Source of the DNA: OLB23 sp965230965
GTDB lineage: Bacteria > Patescibacteriota > Microgenomatia > UBA1406 > HO2-37-13b
Assembly: GCA_965230965.1 (NCBI GenBank)
Contig: OZ246401.1
Span: 496,001 to 560,000 of the forward strand
Reading direction: 5' to 3'
DNA: 64,000 nt
Below, piece by piece: positions 8,459-16,344 of the stretch. Within the stretch, counting starts at the first letter, position 1, and each line of letters starts with the position of its first letter. Below the pieces are notes generated by a model. That model ran no database searches. It worked only from the letters and a program-made list of their open reading frames with translations, and was not told the origin of the DNA. Made by a program: the position numbers and the translations under genes.

Positions 8459-8503
8459 GGATAGCATACTAAGGATTAGTTCTTAGTCTTTAGCATGCTA
8501 TCC
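8459..8503 (+). promoter_or_regulatory. Long hairpin in the 5' leader of small gene 8536
   Basis: GGATAGCAT (8459-8467) pairs perfectly with ATGCTATCC (8495-8503), and inside it ACTAAG (8468-8473) pairs with CTTAGT (8482-8487). It lies between the promoter and the GGAGG site, immediately after a run of T (TTTTTTT at 8450-8456). It could be an attenuator, an RNA-stability element or a protein-binding leader; the function is not known. Confidence 0.55.
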
Positions 8504-8535
8504 ATCTCGGGGTAGCTCACAAGTTGGAGGTTGAA

Positions 8536-8760
8536 ATGTCCGCCAACGGAGAACCCCGCCGCCACTATGCTGGTTATGTCAGCTGGGTTATCGGAGGCGG
8601 TGGCCTAGTGGTCGATGTCATTTACGATGGCAAACGCTTCACACGTTGTTTCATCATCAATTGCGAAGATGATAACGAATGGAGCTATGTCGAAGTGAGC
8701 CATCCAAAGCATGGGAACATTCAGATATGGTTCATGAACGGAGACATCGAGCTTGAATAG
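8536..8760 (+). CDS. Small GC-rich cassette protein (74 aa), paralogue-like to 7972-8199
   Basis: ATG at 8536 follows TTGGAGG (8524-8530) by five bases, so this start is preferred over the in-frame TTG at 8524. The product is not a recognised family. It begins MSANGEPRRHYAGYVSW, has a glycine run IGGGGLVVDV and a C-terminal beta block EDDNEWSYVEVSHP...IQIWFMN similar in pattern to the 75-residue protein at 7972. Base use is GC-rich for this genome. Promoter, structured leader, ribosome site and hairpin terminator form a complete single-gene unit. Confidence 0.7.
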   Translation: MSANGEPRRHYAGYVSWVIGGGGLVVDVIYDGKRFTRCFIINCEDDNEWSYVEVSHPKHGNIQIWFMNGDIELE

Positions 8761-8780
8761 AGTCTTGAAGATATGCGAGA

Positions 8781-8828
8781 ATACGCGCCCTGACAGTGTG
8801 GGTTTACCCATACTTGAAGGGCGCATTC
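8781..8828 (+). terminator. Hairpin terminator after small gene 8536-8760
   Basis: CGCGCCCT and AGGGCGC form the outer stem and GTGTGGG-TTTA-CCCATAC an inner stem; TTCTTGTTT follows. It lies about 20 bases after the stop codon. Confidence 0.65.
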
Positions 8829-8841
8829 TTGTTTAAACACG

Positions 8842-8870
8842 GCACGACCCACAAGAAGACGCGGTCTTCT
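8842..8870 (+). repeat. Palindromic repeat family B, copy 1
   Basis: The copy starts GCACGACCC and contains the palindrome AGAAGACGCGGTCTTCT. It touches the last codons of the minus-strand M23 gene. Other copies are at 12991, 35535 (inverted pair), 42403 and 56031. Confidence 0.8.
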
Positions 8871-9981
8871 ATTGCACGTGAAGATAGAAGCTGACAAGGC
8901 CACCGCCATGATCAATGTATTTGATTTTGATCACCGGGCCATTACAGTTTTGTGACGAAGAATAGAGTGTTCCATCAGCCACTGCGCGAATAACATCACT
9001 GCTCCTACTTACCATATCATATCCCGTATGAATACCTCCACTATATGAATATCGCCATGACCAAGGCGTCACGCCATATCCCTGCGTTACCTCAATAGGC
9101 TGACTCAAAGGCCAATCCCAACTCTTGCCGAGGAATGCACCCGGATCGGTCCACGTTCCATTTTGACGAACCTCAAGGTGTAAATGTGCGCCCGTTGAAC
9201 AATTTGGATATCCCGTGTTCCCTACAAGCGCAATAGGATCGCCCTTTTTTACTTCTCCAATCTTTTGCCCTGTCTCCACAGCTTTGTTTACCGCCTGAAA
9301 CTCAGCCAGCGCCTGACTTAAAAGCTGCTGATATTTCTTTTCGTCACTCTTTGTTTGGTCAAGTAGTGCATTTTTTTGCGCAACTTGATTCTTCAAATCT
9401 ATTTTTTGTGCTTCTAAATCCTTCTCAAGCTTTTCAAGTTCGACTTTTTTATCCTCGCGCAGCGTTTTTTGTTCTGAGAAATTCACCTTAACTTGTTGAG
9501 TTCTAAGAGCCAAGAGTCTGTCGTTTTCTTGTGCAATCTGAATATATTTCAATTGGTTGGTCAGGGTTGATGCCTCTGGAGAAAGCAATACGTCAAGCAT
9601 ACTAGCACCCTTATTTTTATACCCCTGCACAATTTTTTGTAGCAGAATGACGCTCAAGTGGTCCAATGTCGAATTCAATTGTTCAATTTTATCGGTAAGT
9701 TGTGCAATTTCATTTTGTGTAGCCTCAACATCATGTTGTGTTTTTTGGATGCGAACTTGTGCGAGTTCTACTTTTGTGTTTGTCAGTTGAATTTGTGAAG
9801 TAAGACTTCCTTTTTGTGCCCTAGCGGCTGTTAATTTCTCTTCATATTCCTTAATTTTGTTTTGACAATCATCCTTATTTGAACAGACCACCTCTGCGAA
9901 AGCCGGTGTAGTGATAATGAGGAAGGCTTCAATAATGAGCATAAAAAAGATAGCGAGTTTTACGGGGATATCTCTGACCAT
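8869..9981 (-). CDS. Secreted coiled-coil protein with permuted M23 (LytM) domain
   Basis: The 370-residue protein has a signal peptide (MVRDIPVKLAIFFMLIIEAF..., cleavage near FAE at 28-30), a long coiled coil (about 35-230) as in EnvC-type proteins, and zinc-peptidase motifs in unusual order. The GNTGYPNCSTGAHLHLEV motif (H266, H268) comes first, and the HxxxD motif GIHTGYD (H318, D322) and the YLHV histidine (H368) come after it. In normal LytM domains HxxxD precedes HxH. The order fits a circular permutation. A TATAAT (9988-9993, minus strand) ends six bases before the ATG, predicting leaderless mRNA. Likely function is cutting or sensing peptidoglycan at division. Confidence 0.85.
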   Translation of the reverse strand: MVRDIPVKLAIFFMLIIEAFLIITTPAFAEVVCSNKDDCQNKIKEYEEKLTAARAQKGSLTSQIQLTNTKVELAQVRIQKTQHDVEATQNEIAQLTDKIEQLNSTLDHLSVILLQKIVQGYKNKGASMLDVLLSPEASTLTNQLKYIQIAQENDRLLALRTQQVKVNFSEQKTLREDKKVELEKLEKDLEAQKIDLKNQVAQKNALLDQTKSDEKKYQQLLSQALAEFQAVNKAVETGQKIGEVKKGDPIALVGNTGYPNCSTGAHLHLEVRQNGTWTDPGAFLGKSWDWPLSQPIEVTQGYGVTPWSWRYSYSGGIHTGYDMVSRSSDVIRAVADGTLYSSSQNCNGPVIKIKYIDHGGGLVSFYLHVQ

Positions 9982-10024
9982 ACCTCTATTATAACCGAAG
10001 CAAAACCTATGTTAGAATACAGTC

Positions 10025-10558
10025 ATGGACTATTATAAGGAGGATCAATACCTCGCAAAAGTTGACAAAAACGATAAGATTTTAGGAAAAATAGAGCGTT
10101 GGGAAGCACACAGAGAGCAAATTTTACACAGAGCATTTACCGCATGTTTATTATATAAAGGTCAGGCAATACTCCAACATCGCAAGCACGTGTTATTTGA
10201 TGCCGTGTTTGATCTCACCTGCTCATCACACCCGCTTTTTTTTGACGATGAAATAGAGCCAACTGAGAATGCTGTATATCGAGCTTTTGAACGCGAGTGG
10301 TATGTAGCACAAGACAAGATTACTTCCCCATTATTAAATAAAGGATCAGCATATTATCAGGCTAATGATCCACACAGTGATCTTGGTGAACATGAGGTGT
10401 GCTACTTCTATACTGCCGAAATTGATTATCTCCCTGAGCCTAATTTTGAGTTCGCTTATGGTTACTCCTTGGTTGATATTGAGAAACTGAAGGATCCAAA
10501 ATTCTTGGCCGCAAAGATATTTGCGCCATGGGTTCCCCACTGTATTGCATTGTTGTAA
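10025..10558 (+). CDS. idi: Isopentenyl-diphosphate delta-isomerase, type I
   Basis: The 177-residue protein is a Nudix-fold type I IPP isomerase, which interconverts isopentenyl and dimethylallyl diphosphate for polyprenol synthesis. It has the early LHRAFTACLLY strand, the active-site cysteine in DLTCSSHPLF, and the acidic AFEREWYV region, then the substrate-closing WxPH near the end (FAPWVPHCIA). The length is normal for the family. TAGAAT at 10013-10018 ends six bases before the ATG, so translation probably starts at the 5' end of the mRNA. A UbiA prenyltransferase at 17.8 kb is a possible user of the polyprenyl chain. Confidence 0.9.
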   Translation: MDYYKEDQYLAKVDKNDKILGKIERWEAHREQILHRAFTACLLYKGQAILQHRKHVLFDAVFDLTCSSHPLFFDDEIEPTENAVYRAFEREWYVAQDKITSPLLNKGSAYYQANDPHSDLGEHEVCYFYTAEIDYLPEPNFEFAYGYSLVDIEKLKDPKFLAAKIFAPWVPHCIALL

Positions 10559-10565
10559 CAGTATT

Positions 10566-10600
10566 TGCGTTAATAAGTCGGTAATTGTGCGGGAATTATT
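10566..10600 (+). repeat. 35-base direct repeat, left copy
   Basis: Begins TGCGTTAATAAGTCGGTAAT and ends GGAATTATT, directly before the ATG at 10601. It matches 11863-11897 at 34 of 35 positions and thus duplicates the last five codons, the stop codon and the region after the FAD oxidoreductase gene. Confidence 0.9.
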
Positions 10601-11881
10601 ATGAACGAAAAAAAGAATATTGCTGTGCTCGGAGGTGGGTTAACTGGCTTAACCGCAGCGCACGACCTGGTTAAAGAGGGCCATAAAGTAACCCTTTTTG
10701 AAAAAGCTCCAATTTTAGGCGGCCTTGCTGTCGGGTTTAAGGGGAAGGGTTGGAAGTGGCCTCTGGAACGAGCTTATCATCACCTCTTCTCCAACGATGA
10801 CGATATCATTAATTTTGCTAAAGAGATTGGTTTTAACGATATATATTTCACCGAACCCCATACAGATTCGTTATATTGGAAAGACGGCTCATACAAAACA
10901 TATCCAGTAGATTCACCAATGGATTTTCTTCGCCTCCCCCTTTTAGGGCCTATTGATAAGTTTCGTGGTGTCCTGGGGCTTGGTGTATTAAAGGTGCTGC
11001 CCTTTTTTCCTTTTTATGAAAAGATTTCAGCGGAGCAATTTGTAAGGAAATATATGGGTAACAATATGTGGGAAGTCTTTTTCGAACAGCTTTTTCGGAA
11101 AAAGTACGGTAAATATGCGGGAAATATTTTAGCCTCATTCCTATGGGCCCGCATTCATAAGAGAACAAAGGATCTTGGTTACATTCGCAATGGGTTTCAG
11201 AGCTTTATTGAGTATCTTGAGGCGCTTGATGTAAAACTGGGCGTCAATATAAAAAAGAATTACGAGATAACTAGCATGGAAGAAAAAGAAGGCAAATTTA
11301 TTATTGATGGAGAACATTATGACGTGGTGGTTTCAACATTGCCCTCACCTGTACTTGCGAAAGTAGCTGCAAAAGTATTGCCAGCAAAATACTTGGAAAA
11401 AATTCAGAACCTTAATTATCTACATGCACGCGTACTAATTATTGAAACAGACAAACCTTTGTTGGAAGGCACATATTGGTTAAATGTCTGCACGGATAAA
11501 GTGCCGCTCATGTTGGTTGCACAGCATACAAATTTTGTTGATAAGAAGTACTACAACAATAATCACATCGCATATGTTGGTTACTATTTAGAGCGTGATG
11601 ATAAGGTGATGAAGATGTCTGAGGACGAGTTTCAGAAAGAGGTTTTAGGTGGACTAAAAAAGTTTATTACTAAAGATTTCAAAGTTATAAATACCTATGA
11701 TTTTGTAGGGCCTTTCGCTCAGCCTATTTTTGATGCCACTTTTGTGAAAAATAAACCTGATTTTATAACCCCTACTCCTAATCTATATATAGCTAACCTC
11801 GACATGACATATCCTTACGATAGGGGTACGAACTACGCGGTTCAGCTTGGTAGAAAGGTCTCTGCGTTAATAAGTCGGTAA
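10601..11881 (+). CDS. FAD-dependent amine-oxidase-like oxidoreductase
   Basis: The 426-residue protein starts with a dinucleotide-binding fold (NIAVLGGGLTGLTAAHDL, followed by EGHKVTLFEKAPILGGL), as in protoporphyrinogen oxidase, phytoene desaturase and related flavin amine oxidases. The C-terminal flavin motif is NLYIANLDMTYPYDRGTNYAVQLG. In Patescibacteria such proteins are often near glycan genes. Next to idi it could act on an isoprenoid, but the real substrate is unknown. The gene is bounded by two 35-base direct repeats; the second overlaps its last codons and stop. This suggests duplication or insertion of this gene as a unit. Confidence 0.8.
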   Translation: MNEKKNIAVLGGGLTGLTAAHDLVKEGHKVTLFEKAPILGGLAVGFKGKGWKWPLERAYHHLFSNDDDIINFAKEIGFNDIYFTEPHTDSLYWKDGSYKTYPVDSPMDFLRLPLLGPIDKFRGVLGLGVLKVLPFFPFYEKISAEQFVRKYMGNNMWEVFFEQLFRKKYGKYAGNILASFLWARIHKRTKDLGYIRNGFQSFIEYLEALDVKLGVNIKKNYEITSMEEKEGKFIIDGEHYDVVVSTLPSPVLAKVAAKVLPAKYLEKIQNLNYLHARVLIIETDKPLLEGTYWLNVCTDKVPLMLVAQHTNFVDKKYYNNNHIAYVGYYLERDDKVMKMSEDEFQKEVLGGLKKFITKDFKVINTYDFVGPFAQPIFDATFVKNKPDFITPTPNLYIANLDMTYPYDRGTNYAVQLGRKVSALISR

Positions 11882-11897
11882 TTATGCGGGAATTATT
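11863..11897 (+). repeat. 35-base direct repeat, right copy
   Basis: The same 35 bases as at 10566-10600 with one difference (A for G in the middle). It contains the 3' end and stop of the FAD oxidoreductase and overlaps the stop codon of the convergent Nudix gene (11893-11895). Confidence 0.9.
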
Positions 11898-12405
11898 CTA
11901 AGCCCGTTGCTATCCTTATTGCTTTGTCTACAGTTGTGAATGCGAGTTCTTGTTGTATTGCGTCCTTGGGAGAGAAAAATGCAAAGTCCACCACGTCGTC
12001 AGATGCTTTTAAATTACCAGAGACAATATGTGCCGACAAAACAGTAGCTAAAGTGGGGTAGATTATGCCTTGGTATTCATATTCATCGAAGACAGCATCA
12101 AATATTTCATCAATATCTATGTCGACTTTTAATTCTTCGCGAATTTCCCGTTTTGCAGATTCTACAATAGTTTCGCCAGTGGTTATAAACCCGCCGGGCA
12201 AGTCCCAAAGCCCTTTGAATGGCTCTATTCCGCGTTTTGATAAAAGAATATTGCCGGCTTTATCGAAAATAACCACAGCCGTTGTTGGTTTTGGATTTAT
12301 ATAAAAATGAAGACCACAATGTGAACAGGCGGGGAAACCGCCTTTGTGTAACGAAAGTTTTTCCCCGCAACGAGGGCAAAATGTAAATGCTTCTTCAATG
12401 TGCAT
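11893..12405 (-). CDS. Nudix hydrolase with N-terminal zinc ribbon
   Basis: The preferred start at 12405 gives 170 residues beginning MHIEEAFTFCPRCGEKL. A zinc ribbon (FCPRCG...CSHCG, residues 9-34) is followed by a full Nudix box GGFITTGETIVESAKREIRE plus EL. This layout resembles NudC-type and ADP-ribose pyrophosphatase-like enzymes that hydrolyse nucleoside diphosphates linked to another group. A longer frame exists upstream but lies inside miaB and has no domain. The start overlaps the miaB stop by 11 bases, so it is probably translated from the same mRNA. The substrate is not predictable. Confidence 0.82.
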   Translation of the reverse strand: MHIEEAFTFCPRCGEKLSLHKGGFPACSHCGLHFYINPKPTTAVVIFDKAGNILLSKRGIEPFKGLWDLPGGFITTGETIVESAKREIREELKVDIDIDEIFDAVFDEYEYQGIIYPTLATVLSAHIVSGNLKASDDVVDFAFFSPKDAIQQELAFTTVDKAIRIATGLE

Positions 12406-13663
12406 AGTTTGTCTTTTTATGCATATGATATTGATCCTCACCGTATGATTCGACGTGAGGTTTATTGACAAGCTGCTCCAATACTTGCCATCGGCGTTTT
12501 TTTTCTTTGTGCGGCACATCATCGGCCATTATTTTTGTTGCCGCAGTCATTGGCCGCTGGGAATACATGGCGACATAGGCTTTGTAAAAGCCAACTCTTT
12601 TACACATGTCGACAGTGTTTTCAAATTCCTCGTTTGTCTCGCCACAAAAACCCACGATAATATCGGTAGTAAATTTAATGTCAGGGATTTTTGTGCGGAT
12701 TTTATCAATGATTGCCATATATTCTTCGCGCGAATACCAACGATTCATGCGTTTTAATACATTGTTGTCACCGTGTTGAAGAGGGAGGTGGAGCACGCGG
12801 GTGATATTAGGATTGCGCGCCATAACATCGATTACCTCGTCAGAAAAGTCCCACGGATTTGACGACACAAAATCTACGCGCTCAAAACCCATTTGTGCAA
12901 TCTCTTCGAGTAAGTGAGGGAAGAGTGTGGGGATGCGTAGTCGGCCAAGATGTTTTACATAGACGGGTTCGACTGCACGACCGTTGATTAAGAAGACCGT
13001 GTCTTCTTTAGGTTCGTGCCCTGTTTTTTGCGGCTTGTCATCAAAGTATGTTTTTTCAGGCAAGTCACGCATAACTTGAATGTTTTTTTCGCCAACAACA
13101 AGATCTGCGCCATAGGAATTTACGTTTTGGCCAAGCAGAGTGACTTCTTTATAACCATCTGCTCGGAGCTCTTTGCATTCTTCAATTATGTCTTCATAAG
13201 GCCTTGAAACCTCGCGACCACGCGTGAAGGGTACAATACAAAATGTGCAGAAATTATTGCAGCCATTAGAAATGGGAACCCATGCAGCAGTTTTGCTGGT
13301 GCGAATAGGGGCAAAGTCAAAGCCAACTTCTTCAATCGGCATAAACTCATCAACTGCCGGCATCGCCTTTTTGATCTTTTTAAGAACCTTGCCGGTTTTA
13401 TCTCGAAAGGCAACTCCGACCATACAGCCTGTCACAACAATCTTAAGTGATGGCTTTTCTTCTTTTAATTTTGCAAGATTATCAACGAGTCCATATACGC
13501 GATTTTCTGCTTTCTCGCGCACCATGCACGTGTTGATAACAATATGATCTGCGTCTTTATATGAAGCCGCAGGAGTCATTCCGCGTGCCTGTAGACGCGC
13601 CTCAACTCTTTCTGAGTCAGCAACATTTTGCTGACAACCAAATGTTTTTACAAAATATTTCAT
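12395..13663 (-). CDS. miaB: tRNA-i6A37 methylthiotransferase MiaB, with insert
   Basis: The 422-residue radical-SAM enzyme adds a methylthio group to isopentenyladenosine-37 of tRNA. The N-terminal methylthiotransferase domain shows FGCQQNVADSE and conserved cysteines in INTCMV and VTGCMVG. The radical-SAM cluster is CNNFCTFC. Odd points: an insert of roughly 60 residues after LLGQNVNSYGADL, part of which (about HEPKEDTVFLIN) is encoded by a family B palindromic repeat at 12991-13021, and no clear C-terminal TRAM domain, as the protein ends about 25 residues after RRWQVLEQL. A TATAAT (13686-13691, minus strand) lies 22 bases upstream of the ATG. Confidence 0.92.
   Translation of the reverse strand: MKYFVKTFGCQQNVADSERVEARLQARGMTPAASYKDADHIVINTCMVREKAENRVYGLVDNLAKLKEEKPSLKIVVTGCMVGVAFRDKTGKVLKKIKKAMPAVDEFMPIEEVGFDFAPIRTSKTAAWVPISNGCNNFCTFCIVPFTRGREVSRPYEDIIEECKELRADGYKEVTLLGQNVNSYGADLVVGEKNIQVMRDLPEKTYFDDKPQKTGHEPKEDTVFLINGRAVEPVYVKHLGRLRIPTLFPHLLEEIAQMGFERVDFVSSNPWDFSDEVIDVMARNPNITRVLHLPLQHGDNNVLKRMNRWYSREEYMAIIDKIRTKIPDIKFTTDIIVGFCGETNEEFENTVDMCKRVGFYKAYVAMYSQRPMTAATKIMADDVPHKEKKRRWQVLEQLVNKPHVESYGEDQYHMHKKTNYAH
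12991..13021 (-). repeat. Palindromic repeat family B, copy 2, inside miaB
   Basis: AGAAGACCGTGTCTTCTTTA followed by GGTTCGTGCCC on the plus strand. It is nearly identical to the intergenic copies at 35537 (28 of 29 aligned bases) and 56031 (28 of 30, reversed). Here it is in frame within miaB and is translated as about HEPKEDTVFLI. Confidence 0.85.
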
Positions 13664-13686
13664 AGATGAGAGAAATGTTGTAGCTA

Positions 13687-14757
13687 TTATACCGTAAGGA
13701 CGTCGTGTGGATGTGATTCAGCCAATCCATTTGGCGTGATGCGTACAAATTCTGCTTTTTCCCACAATTCCTCAATATTTCTTGATCCACAATATGAAAA
13801 CCCGGAGCGCACGCCACCAACGAGTTCCTGCAAGATCGTGTGCACGGAGCCTTTGTAAGGAACAATTGCCTCAACGCCTTCGGCAGTGTAGTTTTTTACT
13901 TCCTCGCTATTTCCATTAGCGCCTTTTTCTGCATCGTGTTTTTGTTTATCCTTATAAGCCGCAGACGATGCCATCCCTCTTGTTAACTTAAATTTTCTGC
14001 CATCCTTTTCAAAGAGAAGGCTGGGACTTTCTTTGCATGCAGCAAAAAATGATCCCATCATAACTGTACCTGCTCCGGCGGCCAGCGCCTTAACAATATC
14101 GCCGGATCTCCTAATGCCGCCATCGGCAATAACAGGCACATTTGCTTTTTTTGCAGCGCGTACCGCATCCATCACTGCCGTCAGCTGCGGTACGCCAGCT
14201 CCAGCAACAAGTCGCGTGATGCAAATCGATCCCGGCCCTATGCCAACCTTTATTGCATCCGCGCCATATTTAATCAATTCGCGGGCACCTTCATAAGTCG
14301 CAACATTCCCCGCGATTATATCCACTTTTTTATAACGATTTTTTAATTCTTTCAACACATTCAGCAAAAAGATGCTATGCCCATGTGCAATGTCGAGAAC
14401 GAGTACATCAACCCCCGCCGCCACCAATGCTTCGCTGCGTTCAGCATAATCACCCTTGACGCCTATTGCCGCTCCAACTTTCAACCCTTTTTTCTTCACT
14501 TTGCTCACTTCCTGTGCTTGCTTCGCAACTGGCAAAAATCTATGAATGATTCCGATGCCTCCAGCTTCTGCCATCGCAATTGCCATAGCGCTTTCAGTTA
14601 CCGTATCCATATTTGCCGACACAATAGGAATATCCAACGAAATACGCTTAGTCAAACGAGTTGCTACATCAACATCTTTCCGAGAAGCTATAGTAGTTTT
14701 TTGTGGAATAAGAAGAACGTCGTCGAATGTCAAGCCAACCTCTTGGCGAATGTGCAT
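13687..14757 (-). CDS. guaB: IMP dehydrogenase lacking CBS domains
   Basis: The 356-residue protein catalyses IMP to XMP in GMP synthesis. The TIM barrel is clear: LTFDDVLLIPQ at the start, VSANMDTVTESAMAIAMAEAGG, the catalytic loop GPGSICITR with its cysteine, ADGGIRRSGDIVKALAAGA, and the flap region RGMASSAAY...EGVEAIVPYKGSV. Normal IMPDH is about 490 residues; here QEVSKVKKKGLKVGAAIGV runs straight on where the paired CBS domains usually sit, so nucleotide control through these is absent. The EGVEAIVPYKG block supports IMPDH rather than GMP reductase. TAAAAT (14764-14769) ends six bases before the ATG, predicting a leaderless mRNA. Confidence 0.9.
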   Translation of the reverse strand: MHIRQEVGLTFDDVLLIPQKTTIASRKDVDVATRLTKRISLDIPIVSANMDTVTESAMAIAMAEAGGIGIIHRFLPVAKQAQEVSKVKKKGLKVGAAIGVKGDYAERSEALVAAGVDVLVLDIAHGHSIFLLNVLKELKNRYKKVDIIAGNVATYEGARELIKYGADAIKVGIGPGSICITRLVAGAGVPQLTAVMDAVRAAKKANVPVIADGGIRRSGDIVKALAAGAGTVMMGSFFAACKESPSLLFEKDGRKFKLTRGMASSAAYKDKQKHDAEKGANGNSEEVKNYTAEGVEAIVPYKGSVHTILQELVGGVRSGFSYCGSRNIEELWEKAEFVRITPNGLAESHPHDVLTV

Positions 14758-14776
14758 AACCTGATTTTATCACAAA

Positions 14777-15562
14777 TTATCCGCCCCAACTTTGATATGA
14801 ACGAAGTGCAGAATTCCAGAATCGAATAGAAAGCCATAAAGATCCAAACGCCAACACAACTCCGACGATCCCAGCCAAAAGACCCAATGTTCCAAACAAA
14901 GCTTGCGATGGAAACGACATCATAATGCCAATTGGTACAACAAACGTCAAGATTGATCTGAAGGGCTCCTTATAAATTTCCAGTGGAAACCTACCCGCAG
15001 CAGTGAGATCCCTATAAATAAGAATGCTGTGATCAATGTCTGTTGTTCTAATACCCAGAGCAAGCACTGCTACATGAAAGGCAGTAGCCAAGACCATGGA
15101 ATTGAAAATAAAGAAAGCATACATAGTAATGGAAAGAACCGAAGCCCCTCCAGATGCGTGAATAAGATAGATTGCCATGAGGACATAGCCCACAGAAATA
15201 GCAATATCCATAGGGTCTACACCACCAACAAGCACGCGCAATAAAACAGGATATGGCTTGACCAACACCGTATTTAATTCACCCGACACAACCATTTGTC
15301 TAAAACGATATACCTCCCTAAAAAGCGCCTGCGATGTGGAATCGATAATGCTAAAGGTGATGAAAAAGATAAGTGCTTGATCAACAGAATAGCCCTTAAT
15401 AGTTTTGGTATGCGCAACCAAATAATATATGAAGAAAAAGAACATGCCAAATCGAATAATTTTAGCAATGGTAAATAACAAGGTTGACACCTTGCTTTGG
15501 GTTGCTGTAGCAATCGAATACTTCGAGAGCATCCAAAAGATTTTTAAGTATTTACCTGCCAT
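14777..15562 (-). CDS. ABC-2 type exporter permease
   Basis: The 261-residue protein has about six hydrophobic segments and the layout of the ABC-2 permease family often paired with a second permease and a COG4586-type ATPase. After a short N-terminus it reads FFFFIYYLVAHTKTIKGYS, then VSGELNTVLVKPYPVLLRVL (cytoplasmic loop expected to contact the ATPase), and ends in a GSLWLSIRFW helix. It overlaps the next permease by 11 bases. The matching ATPase is probably the gene at 29777. The exported compound is unknown. Confidence 0.8.
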   Translation of the reverse strand: MAGKYLKIFWMLSKYSIATATQSKVSTLLFTIAKIIRFGMFFFFIYYLVAHTKTIKGYSVDQALIFFITFSIIDSTSQALFREVYRFRQMVVSGELNTVLVKPYPVLLRVLVGGVDPMDIAISVGYVLMAIYLIHASGGASVLSITMYAFFIFNSMVLATAFHVAVLALGIRTTDIDHSILIYRDLTAAGRFPLEIYKEPFRSILTFVVPIGIMMSFPSQALFGTLGLLAGIVGVVLAFGSLWLSIRFWNSALRSYQSWGG

Positions 15563-16343
15563 AAAAGCTATATCCTTTCAGACCTTTCCTCCAAACGTAT
15601 AACACAATGAAACTGCTCATAATTGTCCATAAAATAGTTGCCCCCACATAACTTGCGAGATCAGTGCTTGTATAGCCCATGTAAATCTTAGTAGGAATAA
15701 AGTAGAAGTAAGGGAAAGGTGTTAAAAGGAGAAGTTTATATATGCTCTCGGGGAGAATGTCGAGCGGGAAAAAACCTCCCGAGAAAAATGAAACAAGAAT
15801 AAAGAAAATAAATCGTGGGGCCCATACTTCTGGGGACCAAAAAGCAATGAAAGAAATAAGCATATTAATATTGAATGCGATAATGCAACCGAGAATTGTT
15901 AAGCCCGTTAGGGCGACCCAAGCACCTGGATCGGTATTAATAAAAAGTGTTGGTTTTAACAGTAAAAATAAGAGCCAGACTTCAAATATAGAGAAAATAA
16001 AGTTCAGAAGCTTGTCAGCAAAATCTCGTGTTAAAAAATAACCAAAGAAAGAAAACGGCTTTAATAAAAAGTTAATAACATCCCCATTTAAAATCTGTCC
16101 GGCGACGTCGGGAGTTCGTGTTGCCAATACAAAGCTCGAGATAATTGTAGAAAGGAGTACATAGGTAAGCATTTGGCTTTCTGTGTAGCCAAAAATTGAT
16201 TGTGTGCTTTCGTAGACGGCGAGCCAAAGATAATAGCGAATAATAAGGCTTACAAAAGCACGAAAGCGCCAAAGAATAAAATTCAGGCGATATGCGAAGT
16301 ATTCCGCGAGGGTGACAGAAAAAACTCTCAAATACAAAGACAT
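15552..16343 (-). CDS. ABC-2 type exporter permease (partner)
   Basis: The 263-residue integral membrane protein has several helices and the typical loop GDVINFLLKPFSFFGYFLTR, equivalent to the loop of its neighbour. The end, FIVLYVWRKGLKGYSFYGR, matches permeases of the same two-permease exporter type. It overlaps the downstream permease (stop within the start region of 15562), which suggests a heterodimer made in fixed ratio. It follows yqeY with only one base between them, so the three genes may be one operon. Confidence 0.8.
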   Translation of the reverse strand: MSLYLRVFSVTLAEYFAYRLNFILWRFRAFVSLIIRYYLWLAVYESTQSIFGYTESQMLTYVLLSTIISSFVLATRTPDVAGQILNGDVINFLLKPFSFFGYFLTRDFADKLLNFIFSIFEVWLLFLLLKPTLFINTDPGAWVALTGLTILGCIIAFNINMLISFIAFWSPEVWAPRFIFFILVSFFSGGFFPLDILPESIYKLLLLTPFPYFYFIPTKIYMGYTSTDLASYVGATILWTIMSSFIVLYVWRKGLKGYSFYGR

Positions 16344-16344
16344 A

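Noticed and set aside
12406..12522. Longer start of the Nudix gene inside miaB
   Set aside because: The added 39 residues have no domain and lie in the miaB reading; the zinc ribbon starts right after the ATG at 12405.
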